Positions 47,936 through 62,900 of a DNA stretch of 64,000 nt are shown piece by piece (position 1 is the stretch's first letter; every line of letters starts with the position of its first letter). This DNA is from Cladopsammia gracilis (Eukaryota > Cnidaria > Anthozoa > Scleractinia > Dendrophylliidae): positions 543,501 to 607,500 of the forward strand of contig JAJGOT010000432.1 in assembly GCA_022457155.1 (NCBI GenBank). The letters run 5' to 3'. The notes beneath the pieces are model-generated. The model had not been told where the DNA came from. It did no database searches and saw nothing but the letters and a program-made list of their open reading frames with translations. The position numbers and the translations under genes are program-made.

Positions 47936-50900
47936 TTATACAGACGACTCTAAGGAGTCTTGATTTACTCCAGTAACACTCGAGTCTATAGCTGCTGACC
48001 TCACGTCAGTCACGTGATCTGGCGACACTGCCTCAGTCGAGGCCGGTTCTTGGTCACGTGTTTCGTCAACTTCAACTTCGCGTGACTGATCTCCTGTCGT
48101 TGCTGTTTGTGTAGAGCTCTCATTTTCATTATTCATGCGAGAACTGTCGAGGTCTGTTCCCGCTTCTTCTAAATCGCAATTCTTAGAAGGTTGATCATCG
48201 CTCTTACTTGACAATATCGCGGGCTCAAAGCCCACTTTAGAGGCAAGAAGTTTCTCAAGCTGATCTACAGAAGACAGGCTTTTAGACGTTTTTGTCTCTG
48301 AGGCCGCCGATCTAAAACTAAGTTCTGATTCTTTAAATTCCAGCAGCTTTCTCTCAGCTTCGCAGCTTTCTTGGTCGTTGTTATCAGATTCTTCGTTTTT
48401 CACGATTTGGTGTTCCGAACACTTTGCGAGGCCCTTCTGAGCCAGCAGATATCCAATCGATACTTCTTCTGTACAGCCATCACTTCTTATCTTGTGTTCG
48501 TACAAAAACACACTGGCCGGTGGACCACTGAACTGGAAATGGACAATTTCAAATTTGTCAATTGATTTGGAAGTACTTTGGGTCAAATCACTTGGACTTA
48601 GTCACGCAATTTTAGCCCTTTCAATCCAGAGTGCAGAAACCACGCAGCTCTTTAGAACATCTAATCTTCATTGGACCTGGGTATCACGCAGCTCTATTGT
48701 TTTCAGGGCTAGGGTACATTGTTCGGGCTCCGGTTGTTCAAAAGGTGAATAGCGCTATCCACCGGATAAATCATTATCCAGTGGATAACACAATTGGTTT
48801 TGCTAATGCTTATCCACTGGATAGTGATTTATCTGGTGGACAGCGCTATCCACCTTTTGAACAACCGGGGCCTGTTGTTTGTTCTATTGTTTTCTCAGCC
48901 AATCAGAGAAGACCTTGTAATAGCTGCGTACTCCCCAGAGTGAAATACAACCTCGTTCCCAGTGCTTTTCCCTTAAAAAAGGGAAAAGCATTGGGAATGA
49001 GGTTGAGTGAAAAGCCCCTTGGGAAAGTCAATAAAGTATGTATGTATGTATGTATGTATGTATGTATGTATGTATGTATGTATGTATGTATGTATGTATG
49101 TATGTATGTATGTATGTATGTATGTATGTATGTATGTATGTATGTATGTATGTATGTATGTATGAGTGAAATCATGGTTCGCGAAATGCGGTGCTAACTT
49201 TTGAGTCTGGGGATCGGAAATCACACAGTGCAGCCATTTTAATGAAAACTATTGAGCAATACTTTCTGCAACTTTTGTACAAGGTGGTTACAACTTTTGG
49301 GTACGTGAATGAATTCATAATGTGGAAAAGTTCAGGTAAGTTCAAAGTTCAAAGGTTACAGCGCAGTGCTCTTCTAGGAAGTGTACTTTTTTCAATAAGT
49401 TTTCGTTTTTCTTTTCTTTTCTCTTTTTTTGGATTTTGGATATTCTTCGGAGTGAAAGAAGTAAATTCTAAGAAGATAAAGAATTCCTCTCCTTCTTACC
49501 ATAGTTTTAGCAACCAGCTTCTTGCCGGCCACTAATTGTATGAGCGCATCCATGGTGTTCACAGGCCAACATCCATCATCCATCATTGGTCCATCTGTGG
49601 CATCTGGAGGTCTGACGTCAGCAAGAAAGCAACGCGTGGACTGGATTGGCAATTCCAGTAATTCGGAAGGAAAACCCCTCAGCCTGGATAAAGACACACA
49701 ATGTTCAGAATGTACTCTCGTTTAAACCTTAACTAAGTAGCCAATCCTTCATAGACCTTATTCGGAATGTTTATGACTGCACTACTGAGGACGTGTTACA
49801 AGAACTAGGAGCTGAACTTGTAAAAGGAAGTAGTGATAAGGATGAAGAAACGCTTCAGAATGATGTTTAATAGTGATTTTTGACTTATTTCCTGGTCATT
49901 TGATTTGCGATTTTTTTAATTCGTCAAATGTCAAATAATTTCCGTCAAATGTCAAATAATTTCCGTCAATTTTTTTATCTGAAAATTTTATTATTGGTAA
50001 ACTTGAGATACCAGGTAAACTATTTACCTGTTAAACTTTGATATACAATCATATACAATCGTGTTTTAATTTTTTTCATACATTTGTTTGAAAACCACAG
50101 GCAGCCCAGGCTGGTAGTAAAACCTATCAAAGTCGGCGGGAATTTTACAGACAACTGTAAGGAAAATATAAAAACGCAATTATACACTTCGTAGGCCAGG
50201 CGTATCGCTCAAATTGTAACACAAAACTCTTTTACCTGCTATCTTAAGGTTACCATTCATTAATTTCTCAGATATCAACTTTGACGACAATCATTTGACA
50301 TGGAATTCCGTTTTTTCCATACTAACACTGTATGTCGTGACCTGTTTGCCCAATTTTCAAAATGGCGGAATTTACTCCGATAAGGTCTATTCATCCCATT
50401 CACCTGTCCGCCTTGACCACTTCTGTAGTGCCATAATCCACGTACACAACTCGTACTTCCAGAGGGTTTTCCCGCTCAACTGACTTGACCTGAGCCCTGT
50501 ACCACATGTCATCTTCAGTGTAACGAGCGCAACAAAACATGCCTGTAATAGAACATACGTACGCAATGTGTGCAAAAAGATTTCAGCGATTTTCTGATTG
50601 GCGTACTATTCCAGATCTAAACAGCAACTATCTGTATTCCACTAAAGAAATCAAAGGCTCCTATGAATACGAAACAACCTTCGGACCCTCTACCCCCCCC
50701 CCCCCCCCCCCCCCACCCCGCTATGCGTTTTGCTCCACTGACCCCCACCCCCTGCGTCCAACACCCCACCCTCCCTTCCCCCCAACGTCGTCTCCAAGGT
50801 TTAAGCTGGTGACCATTAAATATCGCGGACTCAATGTTTACAGCCATACGACCGAGTGAAAATTTGCATATTTTTACCCTGTATGCTATAACTCAATCAA

Positions 50901-53900
50901 CGGTTCACACATTTACGAGTTAATGAACGGGTCTAAAACCACAACAGGCAAGCACATGTGGGTCTCCTTTTCCGTCCCTAAAGTACACGTTTTACATCTC
51001 TAATTCAGTTGATGCCAAGATTCTCTCCAACGCAGCCGTTACTTGAGTTGTCACGCAACCCTCCTCCCCACTAAGTGAGGGGAGGGAGGAAGTGTTGCGT
51101 GACTGCATAGGAGACTGCCCTGATTTATACATACAAGTTTCATTCACCTTCACTGGCAGTTGTGAGTGGAGTGTACTTTTTGAAGTAGTCTGGCTCATTG
51201 ATCTTCGCCATAATCTCTTCCAGCGCTTCTAGCTCCTCAGAGGCACTCTCCAGGGTGGGGTCGGGATCGTCAGAGAAACCCTTGTCTTTGTCTGTTGGCG
51301 GAACCCGCTGGATGTACAGACAGTCAGGTCGTTCTATGTGCGTGATGGTGACGTCATATCGGATATTATCCGTAGGGAGTTCAGTGTGAGCCAGCATGCA
51401 CTCAGCTTCACGTGAACTGATCATCTGAGCATGAGCTCTGTTATGTACATGTAATAAACACGTCATTATCGGTATTACTTCGTTAATTAGATGATGTACA
51501 GGCGTATGACAAAATTGTTTGTTACCGAGCGGTTTTAATCGAACGTCAAAGTAATTTCGCAATTGCTTTGGTCTTATATTGCTACGCCGTGTGATTGGCT
51601 AAAATATCTCGCTCCACTTTCTCGACCAAGTAAAACCGAAAGCAATGATGACTTGTTCGCACGCGTTTTTTTTTTTTTGCGCTCCGCGGTGGCTACACGT
51701 ATTTGTTTGTAGTTCTGATTGGTTCATTGGATTTTCTCCGTCTCTTGTGGTTGGCCAGAGTACTTGGTTTTGGTTTTACGAGACTCGACTGAAAGCTTCT
51801 CTATATCTTAACTTAAACACTCTTTACGATTGGACAAGAATATGTCACATGTCATGTTTCAAAACAGAATCTCCCTGAGATCAAAAACGTTTGGAGTTTG
51901 GACTTAGAATTAATGAGGTCATTCATCTCGAAGGAGTGATAGATCTGAGTGTCCATCTCAATGACTGGTATGATTTTCGGTAGTCCAGCACATGTACAAA
52001 CGATGTCTGTGATTCGTTAAGAAAACAATAGATTTGTCCCGCTGGGATAGGGATTAGGGATAGGGGCATTGTTCAAGTGATATATCAATTGTATCGTTCG
52101 CCAATCACAGACATCGTTTGGACAGCTACGGGGTCGCCCATGATTTTAAATGGAATTTCTTTCAACCCAAAACCCGACTCACAATTTCTTAAATTCTTCT
52201 GACGAAGGGCCGACGCTAACTCGCTTGAAACGTCAGCGTTTGAATCTCTATGTGTGGCTAATTTGCTTAACACCCAGTTGATACCAAATTTTCGTGTTTT
52301 ACTTTCTCGCCGAAGCAACTCCACAGTTTCTTTAGCAACCAACGCATTTAGGGACGGACCATTATTTTTTTGACGGGGGGGGGGGGGGGGGGGGGGGGGA
52401 TATGCGGCACCTGCTGCAAACAAGTTATTTTGTGTCTCCGTCCAACTGCCATACTTCCAGCAAACAAGTTTGTTCTCAGTTATTTTTTGCTTGCATACAA
52501 TTTATTTCAGTGTTTATAGCCTCTGCAAACAATTTATTTTAAAATTTACCAACCCCCCCCCCCCCCCCCCCCCCGTCAATAAAATAATGGTCCGTCCCTT
52601 ACAACAACAGCGCAGTGAACAGTTCTGGTTAACTGAGATCTCTGGGATACCAATGTTCAACTTTTCCTGCTGTTCAATTATAGGTAGATTTTAAAATAAT
52701 TTAATACACTTATGTCTTCTCCACGAAATAAATAACAATGAAATTATTCCTCCGGAAGCAAAAAAGACAAACCTGGTTTCAGTGATTGAACGTGAAGACT
52801 TGATTGCCTTGCCTTTTCCAGGCCCTCTCTTTCTCGGGTAGGACGGGGGCGATTCCTCTCCTTCAAGTAAAATAGATTTCTGTACCAAGCCCCTACTCAG
52901 CAGAGTTTGCGCCACGTCGGATCCATCAGGGAGAAATAATCTCACCACCAGTGGATAGCCAGGCAGTTTGTCACCCTAAAAAAATATATATTTACATTCG
53001 GCGGAGCTAAACTGCAAGTGGCAGTGACAGAGAATGTAAATACTTTCCTATTGTTATGTAACGCACGTGAGCCGCTTCGGCGTTAATTGACTCTTAACGG
53101 TGGTCATTTTAGATATTTGGGTCCAGATCTACAACTTTTGACCCCTAAAAGGTACGCCGAGCACCCCCGTTATTTTTATGGGAACCCCACCCCCCCCCCC
53201 CCCCCCCCCCGAGTATGGTCTAGACAAAAGAGGAGTTGACCACTGTGAGTTATTAATAAGCACTCCTTTAATCTATCTCATATCCTGTCAAATTGAAAGT
53301 TGAAAACTATCACGTCAACTTCTTATTATAAGGATGCGCAACATTACTAAGCTCTAGAGGGCTTAGAGAAACTTACCTTGATAACAGCAACACAGTCCTG
53401 GCCAACAACTGACTGAGACAGTGCTTGGATGGTCTTAGCAGGCCAGTGACCATCACTGGTTTTCTACCAATCAAAAACAGGTGACATTTACAGCACTGGA
53501 TACAACGTACATGGAAAACCACACCCAACCTCTCTCTCCCAAAAAGTCTCACTTTGGGCGCATAAAATTTGTCAGAACTGGCCGGCCGGACCGGTCCGTT
53601 TGTAACTAGAATACATTTCTTTGAAGACTTGTTCCTACAAGTCCATCAAACGGGTGCATCTTATTTCCAAATTTACCAGTCTGGCTGACCAGTTCTGTCA
53701 AATAATGGAATATTTACCAATTGAGCGGTCTGGCCGGGCAGTTCTGACAAATGGTAAGCGCCGTTAGACTAAAGGGAGACCACCTATGTTGCCCCACCCA
53801 TACTCCCTCTCAAATAATTCACAAATTAATACGTTTTTGAAGTATAAACAATCAATGAAAATCATCCAGGTTTAAACTGTGCGACTTATGTCAAGAATGA

Positions 53901-56900
53901 GTTGGATTTGCTTTTATTTGCCCCTTTTTTAAATCTTCTCATACTGATATTACAGCACAAAACACGGCTTTGTAGACAGAACAAGTACCACATCACGTTT
54001 ATCACAAACTCTAAATCTAGCAAATGTAAAATGCAAACAGAAAGCAGATAAAGCTATGGAAAACTGAGCGGTTTTCAATTGAGTTTAGAAAGTGATTGCA
54101 TTATTGCAATGGTTTTGCATTTCTACGCTTTGTGATTGGCTAAAAAAATCACGCCACTTTCTCGACCAATCAGAGGTAAAACCAAAACCAATCGTGACTT
54201 GCTAGCACGCGTTTTCCCGCGCTTGGCGCCGGTTACATGTATTTGGTTGATTGGATTGTCTGCGTCTCTTGTGATTGGCCAGAGAGATTACTTTAACACT
54301 CAATTAAAAACCGCTCTATTGTATGAAGTAATCTTACAGGCTCTACTCCACGTAACACCAGCTGAAGGCACTGTTGAGGTATTTCCATAAAAGGCATCTC
54401 TTGTCTTATCGCTGACAGCGGCACCACTTCAGAATTGCCAAAGTCAACGTAGTTCACCTGATGGAAAAACCGTCAAGGATTGTAATGATTCCTGTTAACT
54501 GTAAATAAATTACATAAAGGTGCAAGACAAACACTATAAAGTTCCTAAATTTAACTTGTTCCAAGTCGCTCACATTGATTTTCTGAAGCACAAAAATGCC
54601 CTTTCTTTTGTCGCTGTGGACTCGGACTTCAGCTTGTTATGCGACCTTACCCTTTAAGCTTGTGAAGTGATGTTAATTTGTCGGTAATAGTCTTAGTAAT
54701 AACGCATGTTGTTTGTCAGTTGTTAATGATTTAGTGGTTGATTGACAACTGAGGGCGAGAATGGTCAAAGCCAGACTCCTTTTTTACCGGAACTTCTTGT
54801 TTAATAACTGGTTTATGAAGCGGGTGCGGAATGTGTGTTAAGCCCCGGCGACACACAATCTTAGAACGTTTAGCATGCCGTGTTAGACCGACATGAATGT
54901 TTTGATTTTGATCCAACATTTTCGCAAACTATTAACAATGTCAGAGCGCTGCCCGTCCAAGATTGTCATACAACAAATGTTGGACGTGTTAATATATAAC
55001 AACGTTAGAACGTGTAGCCGGGGCTTTAGGGAGGAAGCGTAAAGTGTGAGAACCAGACACCTCTTTATAGTTTAACAAAAAAAAGGACAAACTTTACCTC
55101 TACTTTATCTTCATTTACAAATTTGACCACCCTTGCACGGTACCACATGCCATCCTCTGTAAACTGGGCACAGCAGGGGAGGCCTGGGAACAATGATGTC
55201 GCATCAGGGGGGGCAGTGCTCGTGTCATCACCTTTTCCATACCTTTCCAGAAGGGAGCCCATGATGTTTATCAAGGTACGGTCTCCTGGAATAAAGTAAA
55301 ATAAAATAATAAAAACAAACACAATAACAGACACAATGAACCCTGATAATGAATCAGGAATCCTGGATCAATAAAGTGAATTAATTAAATGCAACAACAG
55401 AAAGAAAACGGGATCTTGGGCAAGTTACTTAAACATGAAGGAGAAGACTGGAGGACGGCTCATTCTACAGGACATTTCTCTTTAGACACATGTCAAAGAG
55501 GGACATCAAATAAGGGACAGAAGTTATGGGATGGACCTGTATGTTTCAAATACCTTTTAAGTTTTGAGTCAAGGATCTGAAAAAATACCATACTACTATA
55601 GTTGGAAAATGAACGAGGAAGTAAACATGTGTCAAGTCTCAAACATATCGAAGTGTTATAAACACTGAAATTTTATAGTATTTTAAAGGAATTGTACGAG
55701 ACTTCAATTGTTTCTTTTTTTTAAAGTCACTGTTAAACCTGTCATACATCAGAGGAATCTCACCTTCTTTGACCTCTTGAGCATAAACATAACCTTGAGA
55801 ATCCACAAAAGTGATGCCTGCCTGAAATCTATTCTTTTCTGGCACAGGAGCTGGCTTGTACTGAAACTCTTGATGAAGAACAGAATTGGTTAGCATAACA
55901 CCAGCTTCTTGCACAAGCACTTTCTCTTCAGGGACAGCTTTCTCCTCTTCCGTATATGAACTACACTGACTTGACTGATCCCCTTGAATTTCGTTGCCAG
56001 TGAAACTTCCCTGTAAACTGTCAGTTTCCACTGTTTCTTCTTGTTGCCTTTGTTCTTCTGCGTTCTCAGCTGTGTTTTCCACTTTCCTCTCCTCTGCATT
56101 CTCTTTTTCTGTTGCCAGTTCATCTTGGCTTTTTACAATGCTGCAAGAACGCTTGAATGAGCATGCTAGTGTCCGGGGCATGCTATGTTTCTTGCACAAT
56201 TTTCCTGTTTCTATCTTTTCTTTTTTTTCTTTTACTTCCTTTACATAACTGAAATGCAAATATTACCTCTGCACGTAATCAGAACATGACTTTTCTTCAA
56301 AAACACACATCAAGCGACCAAATATTGAGAACTACGTTGGTTTACTATTATAGTCAAAAGAGGACATACATTCCTGTGTTTCTTACCGTGAAAAATGCAC
56401 TTAATCTGCCAGTTAATCACTCACTCACCAATTCACCCAGCCATCCAAAAATGGAAATCATCTAAATACTGGAAATATTGGAAAAAAATATCCGAAAACG
56501 TTATTTCGTCGTGTGTCACGTGACAAAATTCCCCACAATCCTTTGGAGTATTTTGGCACTCTTGTCCAGGAGTTTCTATGCCTGCCCGACATTTTGAAAA
56601 CGGAGAAGGCCCTGGGGACGAATGAGTCAGACCTCTCTCCTGCAGACCATCACAGCTTGGTTGACCCAGCCAGGAGCACAGGGATCCCACCGAGATTTGC
56701 TAGTACAACTACCTTAAACCGACCTACCCTAATCCAGCTGATTGACAGTAGCCGTTCTGAATAAGAAACTCGTTAATGCACACATCCTGTGCTCCAGTGG
56801 TGTCATAAAGCAAAACAGACAACTTGTCATCTATGACTCCTGATAATGTTAAAACAACACATATTTACTTAATTTAGAAAAAAGAAGCTTTCTGAAAAAG

Positions 56901-59900
56901 AAAATCTCTAAATTAAAGCTTTGTAATGGAAAAGAAACAGAAAACCCAGATGAAATTTTAATGGAAGAAAAACTATTCTACCAAAACTTGTATACTTCCA
57001 AACACAAATGATCATGATCAGACAGTTTAATACCAACTCTGAAGTTCAAAAATTGCAAAAAGGTTACTATTAACGAGTATCAAAGTCAGAGAACTGCACA
57101 AATATGCTTTGTTTAACTATAATTGGTAGCAGGGATTACCCCTAGATCTAAAAAGGCCAAAACAGCTGTCCAAGGCTGCTAATAGTTGGGCCCACTAATT
57201 ATTCTGCTCCCTCTAGGCGTGATGCCCACTACCAACGTGGCCACCAGTGCCCCATTTAATGGCTATAATTTACCAAAACACATTTGTGAGGTATTCTGAA
57301 TTTTTTAATTATTAATTATTAATTGTAACTGTAATTATGGGTGTAATTATAATTTTAAAAAAGTTATTAATTACACCCATAATAGGGGTGAGTGGAATAA
57401 AGCCCTAAGTGACTTCTGATCAACTGTTAGATTCTCCTTCCAGTTTGTCTTGTATATGCTCATGTAACAAAAGGAGAATTTGGTTTCAGATCAAAGGTCA
57501 CTTAGGGCCTTATTTCAGTTTGGGATAAGGCCAGAGTTGTCCACAACTTTTCAAGTAGCTGGCAAAAATTTCTAAGTAGCTGGATAGCACCAGCAAAGAA
57601 ACAAATAATTTGTCTTTAAAAAAATATATTTATCACAAAAGTAGCCGGCACAAACGACCGAAGTAGCCAGTTAATTCTGCCGGCTGCCAGCTGTTAGGGA
57701 CAACCCTGTAAGGCCCTAAGTGACTCCTGATCTATAGCCAAATTCTCCCTTTGTTACATGAGTATATACAAGACAGACTGTAAGAAGAATCTAGCAGTTG
57801 ATAAGAATTCACTTGGGGCTTTATTCCACTCACCGCTTCAAATTACAATTATAATTAATAATTAATAATTAATAATTATAATTACACCCATTATTATTCG
57901 ACTGTGACGTCATGTTACCTTATTAGGAAAAGACAACAGATGCAAAATATCCCAGCGTATTACACTGTTGATTTTCGTATTACACCGTAATATCCCGGTT
58001 TGAAGACACAGAAACTCTAATGAAAGGAGTTTAGGTTGAAAAATAAATCCCTTATAGGATGGTTTAACAGATAACACATGCAGACATTTTACTCATTCCC
58101 GCAACTTGTAAACTATCTGCTCATATTATCTACCATACCATAGAATAAGGTGTATATATTTTTGTGGGAACAGGTACATGTAAAGTAACTTGTTTTCTCA
58201 GATGGAAATTGCGCAGTCTACTTACACAGGATGCCCAAAATATGCTCTTAAACTTTCTGGGGGATGATAAAATCTTGAATATCAGAAAAAGTTATTAAAA
58301 AGCTTACCAGAACCGTCTTACCAGAAAAAAGCATGTTGCGCTGTTTCTTTTTACCCGACTTTCGATTAGTTTATATACTGTTATGTTTACCTTTGACATC
58401 AACAACAAGAGATCTGTTCAGAAGCAAGGTGGATATACTATCTTGATCCTGGTTTCAGCAAGAAAATACAACAAACATGAGAAGCAAATACAAGTGTAAT
58501 TCTCATGACTGAAAACAGTAAATATCAGAAAGTGGAATTTGCCAAGCAGAACAAGACAAGCAACATGTTTTACCATTATGGCAACATACAAGAGTGACAA
58601 CTTCAAAACACAGGCAATTCTTGGTTCGAACTTTAGAGGACTGGAGAGAAAATTAGGAAGTGGAGCACTGGGGACGACAGATCAAGATTTTATTGCCCAT
58701 ACTCTCTCCAGTCTCTTTCAATAGTCCAATTTCGATATATCAAAATTCAACTTCAAACACAAGACATCACTACGAGGCTTAGGGGAATAAACCATATAAA
58801 TCCCTACTATCATTCCCCTAAGCCTCGTGGTGATGTCTTTTGTTTCAAGTTGAGTTTTAATATTTCAAAATTGGGCTATTCTCTCCCACTCTCTCCGTTT
58901 GAGTTTCCGGCTGCCGAGGAGAGTAAAAAGACGAGCTCTTTCACTTGCCACATGGAATTATTAAAACTTTGATCAAGAGAATAAATTGCTCACTGCATAC
59001 CTGTTGTTTCCACTGTGATTCATCTCCATTTGGCTTGATATCCACAAGGCAAACGGGTAAGGCCTTAAAGAAACAATCAACAGAGTTAAATCCTTCCTCG
59101 TTGCCATCCAACTTTTCAAAAAATTATTTTTAGTCACATTTGCCTCATTTTGGGCATGTGACATACAAATTATTTGCAAAAACATTGCTCTGAATTTTGT
59201 TTCACTGCTTTTTGCTTCATTTTCAAGAAATAGCACATGTAAAAAACTCCATGTTACAGCTCCTTTTGCCATTTGGTGATCACACCATCCGCAACACCAA
59301 GAAATTACCAAAATCATAGAATATAATTATTATATTACCTGTTTTGGTAGTCTCAGAAACATATCGGGCAGTTTCCTGATGTCAGAAAATGGCAATTGTT
59401 CAGCGTTTCCAAAATCTATGTAAGTCACATTGATTGTCTCATCACTGTTAACAGCTGCAGAACAAATAAAAAAACATGCAAAAACAAAATATTAAGACAA
59501 AAAAGATCTAAAATCTAGTCAAAGCCATCAAGGTTATATAGCAAAAATTTATTTTCATGCATGATTAAGTTCTTGTATCTTTCTTTCTTTTAGAAAAAGA
59601 GTACCGTAGTTATGATTTATTAATAATACTAATTTACATATATTAAGTAATAGTAATTGGACTGAGTGGAGTACAATTCAGGTAGTAATCGGACGAGAAA
59701 TTTCAAATCGGCCAAAATTACGAACACGATTACCCCAGAATTGTACAACACAAAGTTCAATTACTAATTAATCGCATCAGTAACCAAATTCAAGATTAAA
59801 AAGTTTTTGTCAACTCTTTTGAACTTTTTATCGGTTTGAAAGTAGAAGGAAAACAGCAAAAAAAGAACCCATTCAAGTGCAATTGAATGAGGCACGCGCA

Positions 59901-62900
59901 ACTGAGGTGCCCAATTACAGCTATCCAATTACAAAAAGTTTAAATTGGATAGCTGTAATTGGACACCCATGTCATTGTGCGCCAACTACACGAGAAATAG
60001 TCGTGCAAATGACCAATCACAATCGAGAATTTTGTTATTGATACAATTATAATATTAATAGTTAACTTGCAACCCTCACCTGTAACCAAAGCACGGTACC
60101 AGACTTTATCTTCAGTAAATCTTGCAGCACAAACCAGACCTACAGAGAGAGGCCAAAAATACAATTATTTCACTAAATTTAGAGAATGATCTCTTGATGG
60201 ATTACATGTTACACACTGCTCATTAACTTTCACTGCACTACAAGTTAATTCTTGTTTGCTGTTATGGTTCTTCTTTTCTTTACACCCTCAAAAATTTCAG
60301 TGCAAATTTTTTACATGCACAGGTTCATCCTGTTAATAGTGTAGCAGAATGAGACAAAAAAAATAAGGGTGGGCCATAAAAGAGATGACTCAGGATCAGG
60401 GAAAACAAGGTTTGATGTTAGTGTTGAATATTTAATGAGGTCCTTTTGAGTCATCACCTTTAACTGTGACCCAACAGCAGGGTCGAGCCCAAATCATACC
60501 GTCCAGAAGGACGTCAGACACCTTATTGAGACTTATATAATGGAGTAACTAGTTAACTTTCAGTTGAGGTTGGGGGTAGCAGTTTATATAGTTAAATTTA
60601 GGACTAAGCAACCCGAGAAGCTAGGTGGTACAGTGGTACGGTAGGCTATGTAAGCCTAAGCCTAGCTGAGGTCACAGGCTCAATCCTGAGTGGGGATTTT
60701 AGATTTTCTTTTTTACACTTAAAAATTAATTGAAAATTAAATTCTAAGTGTTGACATTACGTTATATAAGTCTGAATAAGGTGTCCGATGTCCTTCTGGA
60801 CGGTATGATTTAGGCACAACCCAAAAGAAGGGCATCTGGGAAACAAACTGGCTTTGGAAAAGAAAACTTAGTAATAAATTGCAGTGCCAAAGAAAAGATA
60901 ATTCTCGTAGTGCACACTCACCTTTATAGGGCCACGGAACACTCCACTCTGTTCCACGCCTTCTCCCACCAAACATCTTGCTGATCTCTTCCATTATGTG
61001 CTGTAACTCAACGGTTTCCTCACTTCGCAGCTGTATACATATAAAAACGTAGAAATGAAGGGAGCAATCCCTATGTTAGGGTTTTTCTTGGTGTTGCAGA
61101 AGCCATTGTTGGTTAGCTTTTGTGTTGTGGTTTGGGTATTGTTCAGTGTCTTTTGAATCTTTTGTTTTACGTCATTTGGTGATCACACCATCCGCAACAC
61201 CAAGAAACTACCCTATGTTAACAAAACTATTCTGATTCCCTCAATGACAATTTTCCATTTCAACCTACCTATTCAAGTAAAGTATTGAAAAGCAATAAAA
61301 AAAATAATGACCTTCTGTACATAAATTTCATCAGGCGAAACCACGTGTGTAACCAGAACATCAACAAATGCTCCTTCTCCAATAGGCACTGGTTCCTTGT
61401 AGGTCTTCTTGGGAAAGAAAAGCCCTGTAAAAAATATGAAACAATATTTTTCATTGTTCTTTCGACACTAAAAGTTAAGTCAGTGTCCTTCCCAATGAAT
61501 ACCCATTTCCCAGTTGCTCTTAGCTTCCTTTTCAAACTGAGGCCAAGTGCAAAACCATTTATATGAAAATGAGTTTTCTTTCACATGCAAATAAAACTTA
61601 TATCCATATGAATGGTTTTGCACTTGGCCTCAGTTTGAAAAGGAGGCTAAGAGCAACTTGGAAAATTTTTATGGGCAATTGAATGAGCCAAATGATAGCT
61701 CATGAAGGCCTAGGCTTGAGGTCAAGATGTACTGGAAACTCTTAGATTAAATATATATTGTTCTCATGGTGTACTGACCAAGCAGCCGAGAGTGAAGTAC
61801 ATGTCTTATGAAAAACAGCCAAATATTAATACCATTCAGGCCTCCCACTGAGTCAAATTGCCAGTACTTTTTATTGCACATCGAGACAGTATGATTATGA
61901 CAAATAGTCCTTGGGTTTGGAAGGTAAATTGCTTTTCAGAGTCTTTTGTTTTTCGTTAAAAATTTTCAAACCAGTTCAGTTTGTATTTTTTAATCCTTTA
62001 CTCTCAGCTTTATTACCATAATCTTAGGCAAAGGGATATAAAAATTAAAATGGTTTGAAATGTTCAAACCAAACCAAACATTGAACCACAACATAAAAAT
62101 AATTACAAACCTTTTTAATTTAATTTCCTTTGTTTTGAAGTTTTCCTGTTATTTTAAGCCAAACATTTTGCTTTATCACATTTCATAACATTTATGGTTT
62201 AACTGTGTTACACCAAACTCCCAGGTATACCTTATTATAGGAAATTAACAATGCACTTTATTAGTGCGATTTTACAAAATTCACATTAATTTAATGTATC
62301 TTTATTAATGTCGATGTAAATTTAATGCACGCTATTTTACAACATTGTTATTTTAAAACACCTTTATTTCATTACAAAACCTTATTAGTTCATGACTCCT
62401 CTATTGGCTCTTCAGAGTCACTATCTGACAGGACGTCTTCGTTTAAAATCGAGTTCAAAATGTCTTTTGATTGATCTTGATACTCCTCTGTCTCCCCGAG
62501 AGGATAGCTCACTTCTTCAAAGTGCGAGTTTGCAGAATTATGAAAATCGCAGTAAATAAAGCAAAATGCTTATCAAAAAATTCGTGTTAATTTAATGCAT
62601 GTAAACCTAACTTTTGAAAAATTCGCGTTAATTTAGTGTAATGTAAATTTTCTTCGCGTTGTCAACGTGCATTGTTAATTTCCTATAATAAGGTAATAGA
62701 TAGGTACATGTACCAGTAAACTGTGAAGCAAACCTTACTAAACGCTGGGGGCAACCCTGCAATGAACCGGCATCCCATCCAAGAGGAGGGGAGAAATACT
62801 CCTAGTTGCTTAATGCTACAGAAACTGGACTAAGCTACAGGCACGTTGACTGCCTGTGGCATATGTATGACTTTACCTAAACACATTATTATTATTACCT

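Noticed and set aside
48631..49224. Poly(CMYV)/(HTYI) frames
   Set aside because: Translation of the (GTAT)n microsatellite.
52190..52235. CTGACGAAGGGCCGACGC motif, similar to one at 12025-12060
   Set aside because: It looks like a common retroelement tail phrase, but too short to assign to a family.
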